Assembly (NCBI RefSeq): GCF_013283665.1
Contig: NZ_JABEKU010000001.1
Span: 2,983,137 to 3,047,136 of the forward strand
Direction: 5' to 3'
Source: Ensifer sesbaniae
GTDB lineage: Bacteria; Pseudomonadota; Alphaproteobacteria; Rhizobiales; Rhizobiaceae
Length of the DNA stretch: 64,000 nt
Shown here: positions 24,500 through 34,075 of the stretch, in pieces
Numbering within the stretch: the first letter of the stretch is position 1
Layout of the letters: each line of letters opens with the position of its first letter
The notes under the pieces: model-generated
What the model was told of the DNA's origin: nothing
Database searches by the model: none
What the model saw: the letters and a program-made list of their open reading frames with translations, nothing else
Made by a program: the position numbers and the translations under genes

Positions 24500-26602
24500 T
24501 CAGAACTTCGCCTTCGCCGTCACCAGGAAGGTGCGGCCGCGGCCCGTATCGATCGTGCTGCCGGCAATCGTGCTCGACGACGGCGTGTAGGTCTTGTCGA
24601 AGAGGTTCGTCACCGTCGCCGTCACCTCGAAACCGTTCTCGAACTTGTAGTTCGCGAAGAGGTCGACGAGGCCGTAGCCCGGAACGTTCGGCGGCGTGCG
24701 GTTGATCTCGCCGACGAAGGCGTTCGATACGGCATAGAGCCGCGTGCCGACCGTCAGGCGCTGGTCTTCGAGGAAGCGCGCACCGAGCGTTGCGCTGATG
24801 ATGTTGTCAGGCAGGTAGCTCTGCACGCCGAAACCGTTGACCTGGGAAGGCAGATCGCTCTCGGTGTAGGTATAGGCGAGATCACCGAAGACATAGCCGG
24901 CATCATAGGCCGCTTGAAGCTCGAAGCCCTGGACGGTCGACTTGCCCGGATTGTTGACGAAGAAGACCTGGCTACCCCCATTGCGAAGAGCAGCGGTAAT
25001 GTAATTGTCGATGCGGTTGTGGAAATAATTGGCCTTCAGGCGCAGGCTGTCACTGGGATCCAGCAAACCGTCGAAAGTGAAGTTGGCACCGATTTCCCAG
25101 CCCTTCGAGAGTTCAGGCTCGAGGAACGGGTTGGGGAAGAACATCTGAAAGCCGCCCGGGTGGGAGCCGCCGGCAAAGGTTTCGTTGACCGTCGGCGAAC
25201 GCGAAGTCTCGGCATAGGTTACATAGGGCTGGAACCAGTCGGTCGGGTTGAGGGCAACCGTGACACTTGGGTTGAGACGCCCATCGGACTTGTCGACCGT
25301 GTACGGACCCGCCGGCAGGCCGATCGGGTTGCCGGCCGAGACGGCACCGGAGCCATCCAGGCTGAAGTGATCCCAACGCAGGCCGGCCGTCAGGTCGACG
25401 ATGCCGTAGGTGAAGGTGGTGTTGCTGAAGACACCGGTCGTGGCATTGGTGCCGCTGCCGTTGACGCCGCCGGCCGGGCGTGCCGCGCTGTTGATGACGT
25501 CGTAGTCATCGCGGAAGTATTCGACGCCGTAGTTTGCCTTGACCGAGACATCGCCGAGATCGAACAGCGAGGTGTTCGAGATATCGAAACCCTTGCCGGT
25601 GTCGGTGATGCGACGGCCGGCAGCCGAGCCGCCGCCGGTAATATTCGCGTCGTACTTCATCCTCAGCCGGTTCCAATAGGCATTGGCCTTGAAGTCGATG
25701 AGCTCGTTGTCCGGCGTGTAGGAATAGCTCGCCGAAACGGTCTCATTCTTCACGTTCTGGAAGTAGGAGTTCGCAAAGAAGTCGTTGTCATAGGTGATGC
25801 CGGTGAGCTTGAACGTGTGGTCCTTGTCCGGAGTCACCTCGAATTTCAACAGACCCGACAGCAGGTCTTCCTCGGTAAAGGGCACCTTTACGCCATTGCC
25901 GTTGTCGTAGTTGCCGGGGTCGGCCTTGCTGATGCCGCCGAGCACCGAGAAGACGTCGTTGAAACGGTAGGCGCCGATCAGCGACTCCGACCAGCCGGCC
26001 TCGTTGCTGCCGTAGGTGGCCGAAGCGATGCCACCGTAGTTCTTGCCGTCCTGGATCAGGTCTTCGACGTCATAGGTCTTGAAATTGACCGCACCGGCAA
26101 GCGCGCCACCGCCGACACCGGTGACGGCGCCGCGGGTCACGTCGATCTCGGACAGGAATGCCGGATCGAAATAGGCAAAGCCCTGGGCTTCATGGCCGGT
26201 GAAACGGAAGTTCTGGCGGACACCGTCGATCATCATGTTGACACGGCCGGAACCTTCGAAGCCGCGGATGTTCACGGCGACGCCCGGGTTTTGCGGGTTG
26301 TTTGCGGTCGAAGTGCCGGGAACGCCACGCAGCAGGTCGTCGGTCTCGAGACCGGATTGCAGGTCGATCTGGTCGGACGTGACGACGCTGACCGGGCCGG
26401 CCTTGGCATAGGGGTCAGCGGTGCGCGAGCCCTTGGCAACGATCGGCGACAGGTAGGTTTCGCCCTTCTTGGTCTCCTCGGCCTTTTTCTCTTCCGGCTT
26501 TGCCTGGGTAGTCGCGCTCTGGGCGAAGGCGACGGTGGCGACTGAAATTGCAAGAGTTGTCGTGCAAGCCAAGAGGGCCTGGCGACGATGCCGGGTGAGC
26601 AT
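24500..26602 (-). CDS. shmR: TonB-dependent haem/haemoglobin receptor
   Basis: 700 residues. A signal peptide ends at VAFA-QSATT. A plug domain starts with SPIVAKGSRTADPYAKAGPVSVVTSDQI and includes GVAVNIRGFEGSGRVNMMIDGVRQNFRF. A beta barrel with the TonB-dependent haemoglobin/transferrin/lactoferrin receptor pattern follows, ending in the C-terminal aromatic strand RGRTFLVTAKAKF. It imports haem across the outer membrane. As I recall, S. meliloti has its haem receptor shmR next to trpE(G), as here, which supports the symbol. The promoter carries an iron-responsive operator, and no hmuPSTUV genes are adjacent. Confidence 0.88.
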   Translation of the reverse strand: MLTRHRRQALLACTTTLAISVATVAFAQSATTQAKPEEKKAEETKKGETYLSPIVAKGSRTADPYAKAGPVSVVTSDQIDLQSGLETDDLLRGVPGTSTANNPQNPGVAVNIRGFEGSGRVNMMIDGVRQNFRFTGHEAQGFAYFDPAFLSEIDVTRGAVTGVGGGALAGAVNFKTYDVEDLIQDGKNYGGIASATYGSNEAGWSESLIGAYRFNDVFSVLGGISKADPGNYDNGNGVKVPFTEEDLLSGLLKFEVTPDKDHTFKLTGITYDNDFFANSYFQNVKNETVSASYSYTPDNELIDFKANAYWNRLRMKYDANITGGGSAAGRRITDTGKGFDISNTSLFDLGDVSVKANYGVEYFRDDYDVINSAARPAGGVNGSGTNATTGVFSNTTFTYGIVDLTAGLRWDHFSLDGSGAVSAGNPIGLPAGPYTVDKSDGRLNPSVTVALNPTDWFQPYVTYAETSRSPTVNETFAGGSHPGGFQMFFPNPFLEPELSKGWEIGANFTFDGLLDPSDSLRLKANYFHNRIDNYITAALRNGGSQVFFVNNPGKSTVQGFELQAAYDAGYVFGDLAYTYTESDLPSQVNGFGVQSYLPDNIISATLGARFLEDQRLTVGTRLYAVSNAFVGEINRTPPNVPGYGLVDLFANYKFENGFEVTATVTNLFDKTYTPSSSTIAGSTIDTGRGRTFLVTAKAKF

Positions 26603-26709
26603 GGACCAATCCTTTGAGGTTCGAGGCCGGGCTTGCTGTTGAGCGGCAAACTCAAGGGGCTGGCTGGGCGCGTTCTGGGCGTTGCGACATGTCGTCGCCT
26701 CATTTATGC

Positions 26710-26738
26710 CGCATAAAAAACATGAGTATATTTGTCAA
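26710..26738 (-). promoter_or_regulatory. Iron-regulated promoter of shmR with IRO box
   Basis: On the minus strand -35 TTGACA (26733-26738), a 17-nt spacer and -10 TATGCG (26710-26715). The sequence TGAGTATATTTGTCA at 26723-26737 is a TGA-N9-TCA inverted repeat, the core of the rhizobial iron-responsive operator bound by RirA. It overlaps the -35, so repression under iron sufficiency is the natural reading (inference). Confidence 0.7.
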
Positions 26739-26752
26739 CATACAAAGATCCT

Positions 26753-26769
26753 CCCCACAATTTGTGGGG
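26753..26769. repeat. 17-bp perfect palindrome in the shmR/extensin intergenic region
   Basis: CCCCACAATTTGTGGGG, a perfect inverted repeat around a central T. It lies just upstream of the shmR promoter in the 400-nt gap between shmR (-) and the extensin gene (+). Apart from this and the iron promoter I see no gene in 26603-27002. Operator or short hairpin; function unknown. Confidence 0.5.
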
Positions 26770-27002
26770 TTGCGGCAATTCGAGGCGTTGCCGAACTGCA
26801 ACGCTTTTGCCGGGAGAAGCCGGAGCGGACGAGGAAAAATGCTGCGGCTTTCCGCCCGCGTCCGGCTCTAATTCGTTGGAATCGGTGACGTTTATGATTT
26901 CGGTCGACCCACCCAAATCATCGTGATCCCATGAAACCAGATCCGGTTCCGCGCGTTCCCTCCGCTCGAAGCCCGCTGTGCGGGCAGCAAGAAAGGAACT
27001 GG

Positions 27003-27914
27003 ATGCGTCGCTCTTTCCCCTTGATCCTGCTGTCATTCCTGATCCTGACGGGCGCCAGCCTGCCGAAATACGGCCCCATCCCTGCAAAAAGGCCGCCAAC
27101 AGATGCGGGGACCGAGCAGTCTGTTCCAACGCCCGACAAGAAGCCGGCGGACGATGCCAAGAGCGCAACGACGCGAGAGCCGCCGGCAGGCAACGGCGAG
27201 CGACCCGTCCCACAGCCGAAGCCGACGGCTGGAGACGAGCAACCGGCAAAGGACGAGAAGCCGGTGGCGGACGAAAAGGACCAGCGCGCCGACGAGAAGA
27301 AGGATGCCGTGCCGGCGCCGGCGCCAATCGTCTATCCACCGGTCGAAACGGAGAATGCAGCCGAATATGCGAAATGCCTGACCGACTTGAGGGCGGTCGG
27401 GGCGACATTCGTTGAAGCCAAGCGCATCGACGACGGCAAGGGCTGCGGCATCGACAAGCCGTTGGAGGTCACCAGCATTCTGCCTGACGTCACGCTCGCG
27501 CCCAAGGGACTGATGCGGTGCGAAACGGCGCTGGCGCTGGCACGCTGGACGAAGGAAACCGCCCAGCCGGCTGCCGAAGTCGCCTTCGCCAAGACCATCA
27601 AGATCAAGGCGCTGAACCAAGCATCGACCTATATCTGTCGTCTGCGCAACAATGCGATGACAGGCAAGATCTCCGAACATGCCCACGGCAATGCCGTCGA
27701 CATCGCGTCCTTCAGCTTGAGCGACGGAACGACGATCGCCATCCAGCCGCGCGATGAGGACGGCACGATGGAAGGCGCGTTCCAGCGCGCGGTCACCGCC
27801 TCCGCCTGTCTGTATTTCAAGACCGTGCTCGATCCCGGCAGCGATGTCGCCCACGAAACCCACCTGCATCTCGACGTCATCGACCGTCGAAACGACTATC
27901 GCTACTGCCGTTAG
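27003..27914 (+). CDS. Extensin-like C-terminal domain protein, exported
   Basis: 303 residues from the ATG at 27003 with AAAGGAA upstream; an in-frame ATG at 26931 would mask the signal. A signal peptide or anchor (LILLSFLILTGASL) is followed by a 100-residue Pro/Lys/Asp-rich low-complexity linker. The extensin-like domain starts at about residue 120: CLTDLRAVGATFVEAKRI, with the zinc-peptidase-like ISEHAHGNAVDIASF and HLHLDVI. The fold is related to D-Ala-D-Ala carboxypeptidases, so a cell-wall role is plausible but unproven. Confidence 0.85.
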   Translation: MRRSFPLILLSFLILTGASLPKYGPIPAKRPPTDAGTEQSVPTPDKKPADDAKSATTREPPAGNGERPVPQPKPTAGDEQPAKDEKPVADEKDQRADEKKDAVPAPAPIVYPPVETENAAEYAKCLTDLRAVGATFVEAKRIDDGKGCGIDKPLEVTSILPDVTLAPKGLMRCETALALARWTKETAQPAAEVAFAKTIKIKALNQASTYICRLRNNAMTGKISEHAHGNAVDIASFSLSDGTTIAIQPRDEDGTMEGAFQRAVTASACLYFKTVLDPGSDVAHETHLHLDVIDRRNDYRYCR

Positions 27915-27943
27915 GCGAGGACCATTGCGAGGGGCGTCGCCGC

Positions 27944-28408
27944 TCAGTCCTTGCCATATCCGAGGGCGACGAATTCACCCTCGAAGCGGCCGGCCACGGC
28001 GTCGCCGTCAAGGAGATCGGCAACGACCACGGCGCGCGCCCTGCCCCGCCGTTCGAGCAATCGCAGAAAGCTCGGCCATTGCGCGGCGTCTGCCAGCGAC
28101 GAGCGGGCCGCAAAGGCACCGGCGACGGGTTTCAAATAGTCCATCCGGTTGCTCTGGATCACCAGGCGGGCCGCCATGCCGCTGTTGCGCAACCGCACAT
28201 GCAGGAGCGACCAGGCCGAAAGGATCGCGAGCGCCGAGGCGCTGCCGCCGAACACCGTTTCACGGTGGTTGATGTTTGGCGCCAAGGGAGCAGAGAGCCG
28301 AACATGGTCATCCGTTACGTCGTCCACATGAACCTGCATCGCCGCCGAAAGCGGGATATGGGCGTGAAGATAGGTCTGCAAATCCTGTGGTGTCATCGCG
28401 GTGTCCAT
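27944..28408 (-). CDS. YiiD C-terminal domain-type thioesterase (hotdog fold)
   Basis: 154 residues from the ATG at 28408 (MDTAMTPQDLQ). The longer open frame to 28630 crosses the neighbouring promoter region and adds nothing recognisable. Features of the putative thioesterase (yiiD_Cterm) family: a start with LQTYLHAHIPLSAAMQVHV, then LAPNINHRETVFGGSASALAILSAW, where a hotdog active-site helix starts. In E. coli this domain is fused to a GNAT domain; here it stands alone. Substrate unknown. Confidence 0.8.
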   Translation of the reverse strand: MDTAMTPQDLQTYLHAHIPLSAAMQVHVDDVTDDHVRLSAPLAPNINHRETVFGGSASALAILSAWSLLHVRLRNSGMAARLVIQSNRMDYLKPVAGAFAARSSLADAAQWPSFLRLLERRGRARAVVVADLLDGDAVAGRFEGEFVALGYGKD

Positions 28409-28641
28409 GGTCTTTTCTGCAGCGCCGCGGGTCTTATGAGACGGGCGGCGTTCGCTTTCGATCAATGCACGAGACCCTATGTCCTGGCCAGAGCAGCAGG
28501 CCTGCGTCCTATTACCTCTTGCCAGCGCTCCATGGCCCGCAAAGATACCGGATCGCCCGCCTTGCAGGAACGGGCCCGGGCTACCAAATACAGGTGCGAG
28601 GAAATCCACCCGTTTTGCGCCCAGTTTCAAGGATAATTGTC

Positions 28642-29151
28642 ATGGCATTGACGATGTATCAGCTCTCCATTCCCGCTCTCATCCGCGGGCTCGGTGTCCT
28701 CACCAAACTGCTCGACAAGGCCGAGGCTTTCGCGCGCGACAACGGCATCTCCTCCGACGACCTCGTCAATGCCCGGCTGGCGCCGGACATGTTGACGCTG
28801 GCCGGCCAGGTGCAGCGCGTCAGCGATACGAGCAAGGGCCTCGTCGGCCGCCTGACTTCGATCGAGGTGCCCCGCTTCCCGGACGAGGAAAAGACCGTGG
28901 ACGAACTGCGCCAGCGCATCGCCAACACCGTTGCCTTCCTCGAAACGGTCCGTCCGGTCGATCTGGAGGACAGTGCCAGCCGCGAGGTCGTCCTCAATTT
29001 CCCGACGCTGAAAGTGACGCTCACGGGTGAAGAGTATCTGTTGCGGTTCGTGCTGCCGAACTTCTATTTCCACCTGACGACGGCCTACGACATCCTGCGC
29101 CACAAGGGCGTCCCGATCGGCAAGGCGGATTATCTCAGCCTCAGGGCGTAG
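28642..29151 (+). CDS. DUF1993 family protein
   Basis: 169 residues from the ATG at 28642 with AAGGA upstream. The sequence (MALTMYQLSIPALIRGLGVLTKLLDKAEAFA, then LAPDMLTLAGQVQRVSDTSKG, then FYFHLTTAYDILRHKGVPIGKADYL) matches the DUF1993 family, which is predicted to form a DinB-like four-helix bundle. Function unknown. A strong terminator follows 36 nt after the stop. Confidence 0.82.
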   Translation: MALTMYQLSIPALIRGLGVLTKLLDKAEAFARDNGISSDDLVNARLAPDMLTLAGQVQRVSDTSKGLVGRLTSIEVPRFPDEEKTVDELRQRIANTVAFLETVRPVDLEDSASREVVLNFPTLKVTLTGEEYLLRFVLPNFYFHLTTAYDILRHKGVPIGKADYLSLRA

Positions 29152-29187
29152 TTCCTACTGCGGAAGCGAATAGAAATGCAGGCATGA

Positions 29188-29224
29188 CAACGCCGCGCAT
29201 CCACCGGAAGCGCGGCGTTGTTTT
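29188..29224 (+). terminator. Rho-independent terminator of the DUF1993 gene
   Basis: An 11-bp perfect stem CAACGCCGCGC / GCGCGGCGTTG with an 11-nt loop and TTTTC. Confidence 0.88.
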
Positions 29225-29251
29225 CGTCGGGCCGTCGGCAAGCAAGCGCGC

Positions 29252-30931
29252 CTAGAACAGGCCCTCGATGTAGCCCTGCTCGTTCAGGAAGATCTTCTCC
29301 GACGACGGCACCTTGGGAAGGCCGGGCATCGTCATGATCTCACCGGTGATGACGACGATGAAGCCGGCGCCGGCCGCAAGCCGCACCTCGCGGATCGGGA
29401 CCGTATGGCCGGTCGGCGCGCCGCGCAGGTTCGGATCGGTGGAGAAGGAATATTGCGTCTTCGCCATGCAGATCGGCAGGCGGCCATAGCCCTGCTCCTC
29501 CCAGGTGCGCAACTGGTCGCGCACCGTCTTGTCGGCAATCACTTCGCTCGCGTGGTAGATGTCCTTGGCGATCGTCTCGATCTTGTGGAAGAGCGGCATG
29601 TCGTCGGGATAAAGCGGCGAGAACTGCGAATGGCCGGCTTCGGCGAGTTCTGCAACCCTGCGCGCCAGTTCCTCGATGCCCGCAGACCCTTGGGCCCAAT
29701 GCCGGCAGAGCACCGCTTCGGCGCCAAGCGTCGCGACGTAGTCCTTGATCGCCTGGATCTCGGCCTCGGTATCGGAGGTGAAGTGATTGATCGCGACGAC
29801 GACCGGCACGCCGAATTTCTTGACGTTCTGCACATGCCGCCCGAGATTGGCGCAGCCCCTGCGCAGCGCCTCCAGGTTTTCCTTGCCGAGATCGTCCTTC
29901 TTGACGCCGCCGTTCATCTTGATCGCCCGGACCGTCGCGACGATCACTGCGGCGTCTGGCTTCAACCCCGCCTTGCGGCACTTGATGTCGAAGAATTTCT
30001 CCGCGCCGAGATCGGCGCCGAAACCGGCTTCGGTCACCACGTAGTCGGCGAGCTTCAGCGCCGTCGTCGTCGCGATCACCGAATTGCAGCCATGGGCAAT
30101 GTTGGCGAAGGGACCGCCGTGCACGAAGGCGGGATTGTTTTCGAGCGTCTGCACCAGGTTCGGCTGCATCGCGTCCTTGAGCAACACCGTCATCGCGCCA
30201 TCGGCCTTGATGTCACGGGCAAAGACCGGGCTCTTGTCGCGCCGATAGCCGATGATGATGTTGCCGAGCCGTTGTTCGAGATCCTTAAGATCGGTCGCCA
30301 GGCAAAGGATCGCCATCACCTCGGAGGCGACGGTAATGTCGAAGCCGGTCTCGCGCGGATAGCCATTGGCGACGCCGCCGAGCGAGCCGACGATGTGACG
30401 CAGCGCCCGGTCGTTCATGTCCATCACCCGCCGCCAGGCGATGCGGCGGACGTCGATATTCTGCTCATTGCTCCAGTAGATATGGTTGTCGATCAACGCG
30501 GCGAGCAGATTGTGGGCCGACGTAATCGCATGGAAATCGCCGGTGAAGTGCAGGTTTATGTCTTCCATCGGCACGACCTGGGAATACCCCCCGCCAGCGG
30601 CGCCGCCCTTGATGCCGAAACAGGGGCCGAGCGAGGCCTCGCGGATACAGACGATCGCCTTCTTGCCGATGCGGTTGAGGCCGTCGCCGAGACCCACTGT
30701 GGTTGTCGTCTTGCCTTCGCCGGCCGGCGTCGGATTGATCGCCGTCACCAGGATCAGCCGGCCATTCTTCTTCTCGCGCTGGCGCGCGATGAAATCGGCA
30801 CCGATCTTCGCCTTGTCGTGTCCATAGGGCAGCAGGTCTTCGGCTGGTATTCCGAGCGCCGCCCCGATTTCCAGGATCGGCTTCTTCCTGGCCGCGCGCG
30901 CGATTTCGATATCCGACTTCACCTCCGTCAT
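29252..30931 (-). CDS. fhs: Formate-tetrahydrofolate ligase
   Basis: 559 residues, the standard length. It makes 10-formyl-THF from formate, THF and ATP for one-carbon metabolism. The ATP-binding [18 protein letters not shown] is at about 67-84, and the family signatures [15 protein letters not shown] and [16 protein letters not shown] are intact. The start has a strong GGGAGGAG 1-7 nt upstream. Monocistronic. Confidence 0.96.
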   Translation of the reverse strand: MTEVKSDIEIARAARKKPILEIGAALGIPAEDLLPYGHDKAKIGADFIARQREKKNGRLILVTAINPTPAGEGKTTTTVGLGDGLNRIGKKAIVCIREASLGPCFGIKGGAAGGGYSQVVPMEDINLHFTGDFHAITSAHNLLAALIDNHIYWSNEQNIDVRRIAWRRVMDMNDRALRHIVGSLGGVANGYPRETGFDITVASEVMAILCLATDLKDLEQRLGNIIIGYRRDKSPVFARDIKADGAMTVLLKDAMQPNLVQTLENNPAFVHGGPFANIAHGCNSVIATTTALKLADYVVTEAGFGADLGAEKFFDIKCRKAGLKPDAAVIVATVRAIKMNGGVKKDDLGKENLEALRRGCANLGRHVQNVKKFGVPVVVAINHFTSDTEAEIQAIKDYVATLGAEAVLCRHWAQGSAGIEELARRVAELAEAGHSQFSPLYPDDMPLFHKIETIAKDIYHASEVIADKTVRDQLRTWEEQGYGRLPICMAKTQYSFSTDPNLRGAPTGHTVPIREVRLAAGAGFIVVITGEIMTMPGLPKVPSSEKIFLNEQGYIEGLF

Positions 30932-30994
30932 GCCATGCTCCTCCCTGGTTCTTTTCTTGTTCGCTCCATTTCGGGCGCGTTATGAACGCATGCA

Positions 30995-31018
30995 AGGGCG
31001 GCCGTCGGCGACCGCCCT
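30995..31018 (-). terminator. Possible terminator of the DUF2333 operon
   Basis: AGGGCGG and CCGCCCT form a 7-bp stem 9 nt after the DUF2333 stop on the minus strand. It is followed only by TTG, so it is weak as a Rho-independent terminator. Confidence 0.4.
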
Positions 31019-31026
31019 CTTTCACA

Positions 31027-32247
31027 TTAGCGGGCGAGAATATCGCGCATTTCGACGATGTTCGAGCGCACCCTCAGAATGTAGAAGCCCATGGTCGCCA
31101 GATGCGTCGGCATGATCCAACCGGCCTCCTCACCATTGGAGATGATGAACGGCTGGATGCGCAAGGCGGCGCGCAACTGCTTGATGGTCTCGGTCCAGAT
31201 CGGCGTCAGCCCGCGCTGGGCAACCACGTTCTCGAAATCAGCACCGGCTGCCGATAGGATGCCGTAGTAGCCATAGAGCTGACCATAGGCGAACCAGAAG
31301 CGGTCGTCGGCGCGGGTGTCGAACCAGCCGCCATTGTGGTTTTCCGAACGCTCGCGAAGGATCGCCGAGGTGTTGCCGAGGTCGTTGGCGACGCGATCGA
31401 GAAACTCGACGAGGTTGTCGGAACGGCCGTCGAAGATCGCTTCGCACTTGCTGAGCGAGGTGTTGAACGAGCGCAGGTCCTTCATTGCCGCACGATAGAA
31501 GCTCGGCGTCGGCGTCTTCGGACCAAACGGGTTCAGGCCGAAATACCAGGTCTCCTCGTCGAACTGGAGGTTGCCGCGCGCCCGCTGCAGGTCGTTGTTG
31601 ATGCCGGACGTACCGCGCACGCGACCGAGCGAATCGACCAGCTCGACCGAAGTACGGCGGATCGCCTGATTGACGCCGCGCTGGAATGACGCCTTGTTGT
31701 CGAGCCAGGGCGTGTCGTCCCAGTCGAGCCCGAAGAAGCCGAGCTTGTAGAGCAGCATCGACGAGATCCAGGCATTCTCGTTGACATTGAAATCGATGAG
31801 GTCGGCGGTGACATCGACGATCGCCGATGTCTGGCAGACCGTGCCGGCCGGCAATTGCACGGCCGACAGCGCTTCCGGCGTCGATTCCCGCGGCTGCCCC
31901 GCAACGCCCGCGAGATTGCTGGCGCCGCCCGCAGCCGACTGTCCAGTCGTCGCGCCGGGCCCGCTCATCGGCGAGCCGGCAGGAACCTTGCGCTCGGCCA
32001 GTTTGTAGCGGTCGACATAGTCCTCGTTGAAATTCGTCCAGGCCTGGGTCTGCCAGATGAAATAGCCATAGAAGAGGATCAGCCCGAGCAGGATGATGCC
32101 GATCGGTCCCTTGATGATCCAGCTTCGCTGCCGATACCAGTTGCCGAGTGCGATGAAGGGCCAGAGCAACCAGGCAACGGCAAGCCCGATGCCGCGGCCG
32201 ATCGCGGTAAAGACACGCTGGAAAAACGCAACGATCGGGTCGAACAT
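31027..32247 (-). CDS. DUF2333 family membrane protein
   Basis: 406 residues with AGAGGAA upstream of the ATG. The N-terminus has an amphipathic/hydrophobic stretch (LAVAWLLWPFIALGNWY) and one strong membrane helix (GPIGIILLGLILFYGYFIW, about 47-65). The rest is soluble and helical (LIDFNVNENAWISSMLLYKLGFFGLDWDDTPWLDNKASFQRGVNQAI). DUF2333 has no known function. The gene starts 3 nt after DUF6638 and ends the AAA+ locus. It is the only clear membrane component of that locus, so it may anchor it (inference). Confidence 0.85.
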   Translation of the reverse strand: MFDPIVAFFQRVFTAIGRGIGLAVAWLLWPFIALGNWYRQRSWIIKGPIGIILLGLILFYGYFIWQTQAWTNFNEDYVDRYKLAERKVPAGSPMSGPGATTGQSAAGGASNLAGVAGQPRESTPEALSAVQLPAGTVCQTSAIVDVTADLIDFNVNENAWISSMLLYKLGFFGLDWDDTPWLDNKASFQRGVNQAIRRTSVELVDSLGRVRGTSGINNDLQRARGNLQFDEETWYFGLNPFGPKTPTPSFYRAAMKDLRSFNTSLSKCEAIFDGRSDNLVEFLDRVANDLGNTSAILRERSENHNGGWFDTRADDRFWFAYGQLYGYYGILSAAGADFENVVAQRGLTPIWTETIKQLRAALRIQPFIISNGEEAGWIMPTHLATMGFYILRVRSNIVEMRDILAR

Positions 32248-32250
32248 GTC

Positions 32251-33540
32251 CTATTCCTCTCTGAGGCCGTAAAGCTTGTGGCGGAAGGCCGCCTTGTCCT
32301 TGAGATATGACCCCGTCAGCGTCGCCACAACATAGGCCTTGAAGCTTTCGCTATAACGCTCATAGGCGTCATAGAAGCCCTGCTTGTCGAAGACGAAGCG
32401 GGAGACGAAATCGCGAGGGACGAGCTGGGAAATCAGGCGGTTGACGAGCCATTGATCAGGATGGGTCGGGGCCGCGCGCACCAGCAGGAAGCGGTTCGCC
32501 GGCGCGACATCCTGCATCTTGATCGTGCCGGTGGCAGCGACGGTGCGGATCATCTCCTGCAGGAACGGATAGGCTCCGTCCCTGGCGACGGCGGCCGCAT
32601 TGCGGTGCATCCAGGTCTGCAGCCAGATCCGATCGGCGTTGGCGAGATCGGCCGTCGGGTCGCTTTCATTGATCAGGCCGCGCACGACCATGTCGGCGCG
32701 ATGCTGGTAGAGGCCGGAGTCCTCGACCCAGGAGGCCTGCGGCAACTGCAGCCGCTTGGTCGAAGCGAGAAAATCGTAGATCCGGGCGTGGTCGCTGATG
32801 GCGATGTAACTCACCTGCCAGGGCCGCGACCGGCGGAAGCCGGGAACCGAGGGGTCGCAGATGACGGTGGTCGTCTTGTCGTCGAGGAAGACGTAGACGC
32901 CGCCGAAATGATTGGCCCAGTAGGCTTCGTGGCGGAAGACGAGCTGATCCGGCACCAGCGCGTTCTGGCGGATATCGCCGGTCAGCTTGGCGAGCTCGAC
33001 CATGCGGGTAAGCATCTCGTCATCGGACCAGGCTGTCGGCACCTTCTTCAGCCGGTCGACCAGCCCGCGCAACTCGGCCGCCTTGCCGAGCATGTCCTCG
33101 GCCGACAGCACCCGGAAGCGCACCTCGTTGATCGACAGCAGATCATCGATGTCGTCGACGATCGAAACCGAATCCTCGATCTCGCCGTAGAGCGCATCCT
33201 TGATCGTCACCGCGTTGATCGCGCGGCTGTTGGCGTTGAAGAATTCATGCATCAGCGCTGCGGTATTGGAAAAGCTGGTGTGAACGACCGGCAGCTCCGC
33301 CTGTTCCGGCGTCACGATGATGAAGCGGCGGTTGACGCGGTTCGGGTCGAGATAATCGCGGTCGCCCAGTTCCTCGGCGATTTCGGGCGAAAACCCGGTC
33401 ATGTCGATGCTGAAGGCCGTGAGTGCCGTCGGCCGCAGGCCGAAGCCTTCGAGCGCCTTGTTGTAGCGCGCGATCAGATGCGGCTCGGAAATATCGAGCA
33501 ACCGCCCATAGATCAATTCCGCTTCAAGCAGGCGTTTCAT
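32251..33540 (-). CDS. DUF6638-type protein of unknown function
   Basis: 429 residues, no signal peptide or membrane segment, AGGGGA upstream of the ATG. Recognisable stretches are LIYGRLLDISEPHLIARYNKALEGFGL and GFRRSRPWQVSYIAISDHARIYDFL. I match it from memory to DUF6638, found next to AAA+ ATPases in Rhizobiales. No catalytic motif is evident. It is coupled to DUF2333 (3 nt). Upstream it is separated from its AAA+ partner by the DUF559 cassette, which has probably inserted into an ancestral operon. Confidence 0.75.
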   Translation of the reverse strand: MKRLLEAELIYGRLLDISEPHLIARYNKALEGFGLRPTALTAFSIDMTGFSPEIAEELGDRDYLDPNRVNRRFIIVTPEQAELPVVHTSFSNTAALMHEFFNANSRAINAVTIKDALYGEIEDSVSIVDDIDDLLSINEVRFRVLSAEDMLGKAAELRGLVDRLKKVPTAWSDDEMLTRMVELAKLTGDIRQNALVPDQLVFRHEAYWANHFGGVYVFLDDKTTTVICDPSVPGFRRSRPWQVSYIAISDHARIYDFLASTKRLQLPQASWVEDSGLYQHRADMVVRGLINESDPTADLANADRIWLQTWMHRNAAAVARDGAYPFLQEMIRTVAATGTIKMQDVAPANRFLLVRAAPTHPDQWLVNRLISQLVPRDFVSRFVFDKQGFYDAYERYSESFKAYVVATLTGSYLKDKAAFRHKLYGLREE

Positions 33541-33606
33541 GCGACATCCCCTTTAGCGTAGGTGCCGCGTAGGCCGCATCGCGCACCGCAAACGCCGCGT
33601 GGGCCA

Positions 33607-33651
33607 CGTCCCCTCTCCCCGCCTGCGGGGAGAGGGCTAGGGTGAGGGGCA
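33607..33651. repeat. 45-bp inverted repeat, left copy (flanks DUF559)
   Basis: It contains a strong internal hairpin (CCCTCTCCCCGC...GCGGGGAGAGGG) followed by CTAGGGTGAGGGGCA. It is the exact reverse complement of 34076-34120 over all 45 bases and lies 12 nt beyond the DUF559 stop. Confidence 0.9.
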
Positions 33652-33663
33652 ACTCGCCGTAGC

Positions 33664-34071
33664 TTAATCATGTCTTCCACCCGCCGGAATGAACGTCAAA
33701 TCCGGTGCCCTCACTTCATCTGTCAACCGCTTCTCCAGAATGGCAACAATTGTCTCCAGGACCGCCGCTCGTTCCCTAAGGACTTGCGTATTCCAGAAGC
33801 GAACAACACTCCATCCATTGGCCACCATGTACATATCGCGAATTGAATCGCTACTCCTATTCGCGTGCTGACTGCCATCGACTTCGACGACGAGTTGGTG
33901 ATCCCGGCAGGCAAAATCAGCAAAGTAGCGGCCTATCGGAAACTGCCGCACGAACTTGTAGCCGTTGAGGCGCCGGCCCCTTAATTCCGACCACATGGCC
34001 GCTTCCGCCTCGTTGTCCGAACGCCTCAGAAGCCGGGCACGCTCAGTTTCCTTCGCGTTCGCCCCTCTCAA
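33664..34071 (-). CDS. DUF559 (PD-(D/E)XK / Vsr-like) endonuclease-domain protein
   Basis: 135 residues from a TTG at 34071. The DUF559 signature is complete: RLLRRSDNEAEAAMWSELRG then LNGYKFVRQFPIGRYFADFACRDHQLVVEVDGSQH. Candidate metal ligands are Asp52, Glu63 and Asp65, arranged as in restriction-endonuclease-like folds related to Vsr. Activity is unproven for most DUF559 proteins. The Shine-Dalgarno GAGGGG lies 6 nt upstream of the TTG and is part of the flanking repeat. The cassette sits between the AAA+ and DUF6638 genes. Its small size, repeats and position indicate a mobile unit (inference). Confidence 0.85.
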   Translation of the reverse strand: MRGANAKETERARLLRRSDNEAEAAMWSELRGRRLNGYKFVRQFPIGRYFADFACRDHQLVVEVDGSQHANRSSDSIRDMYMVANGWSVVRFWNTQVLRERAAVLETIVAILEKRLTDEVRAPDLTFIPAGGRHD

Positions 34072-34075
34072 TGGC

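Noticed and set aside
24401..26545. A 714-codon open frame antisense to the haem receptor
   Set aside because: Shadow of shmR. No domain, and composition typical of antisense GC-rich frames.
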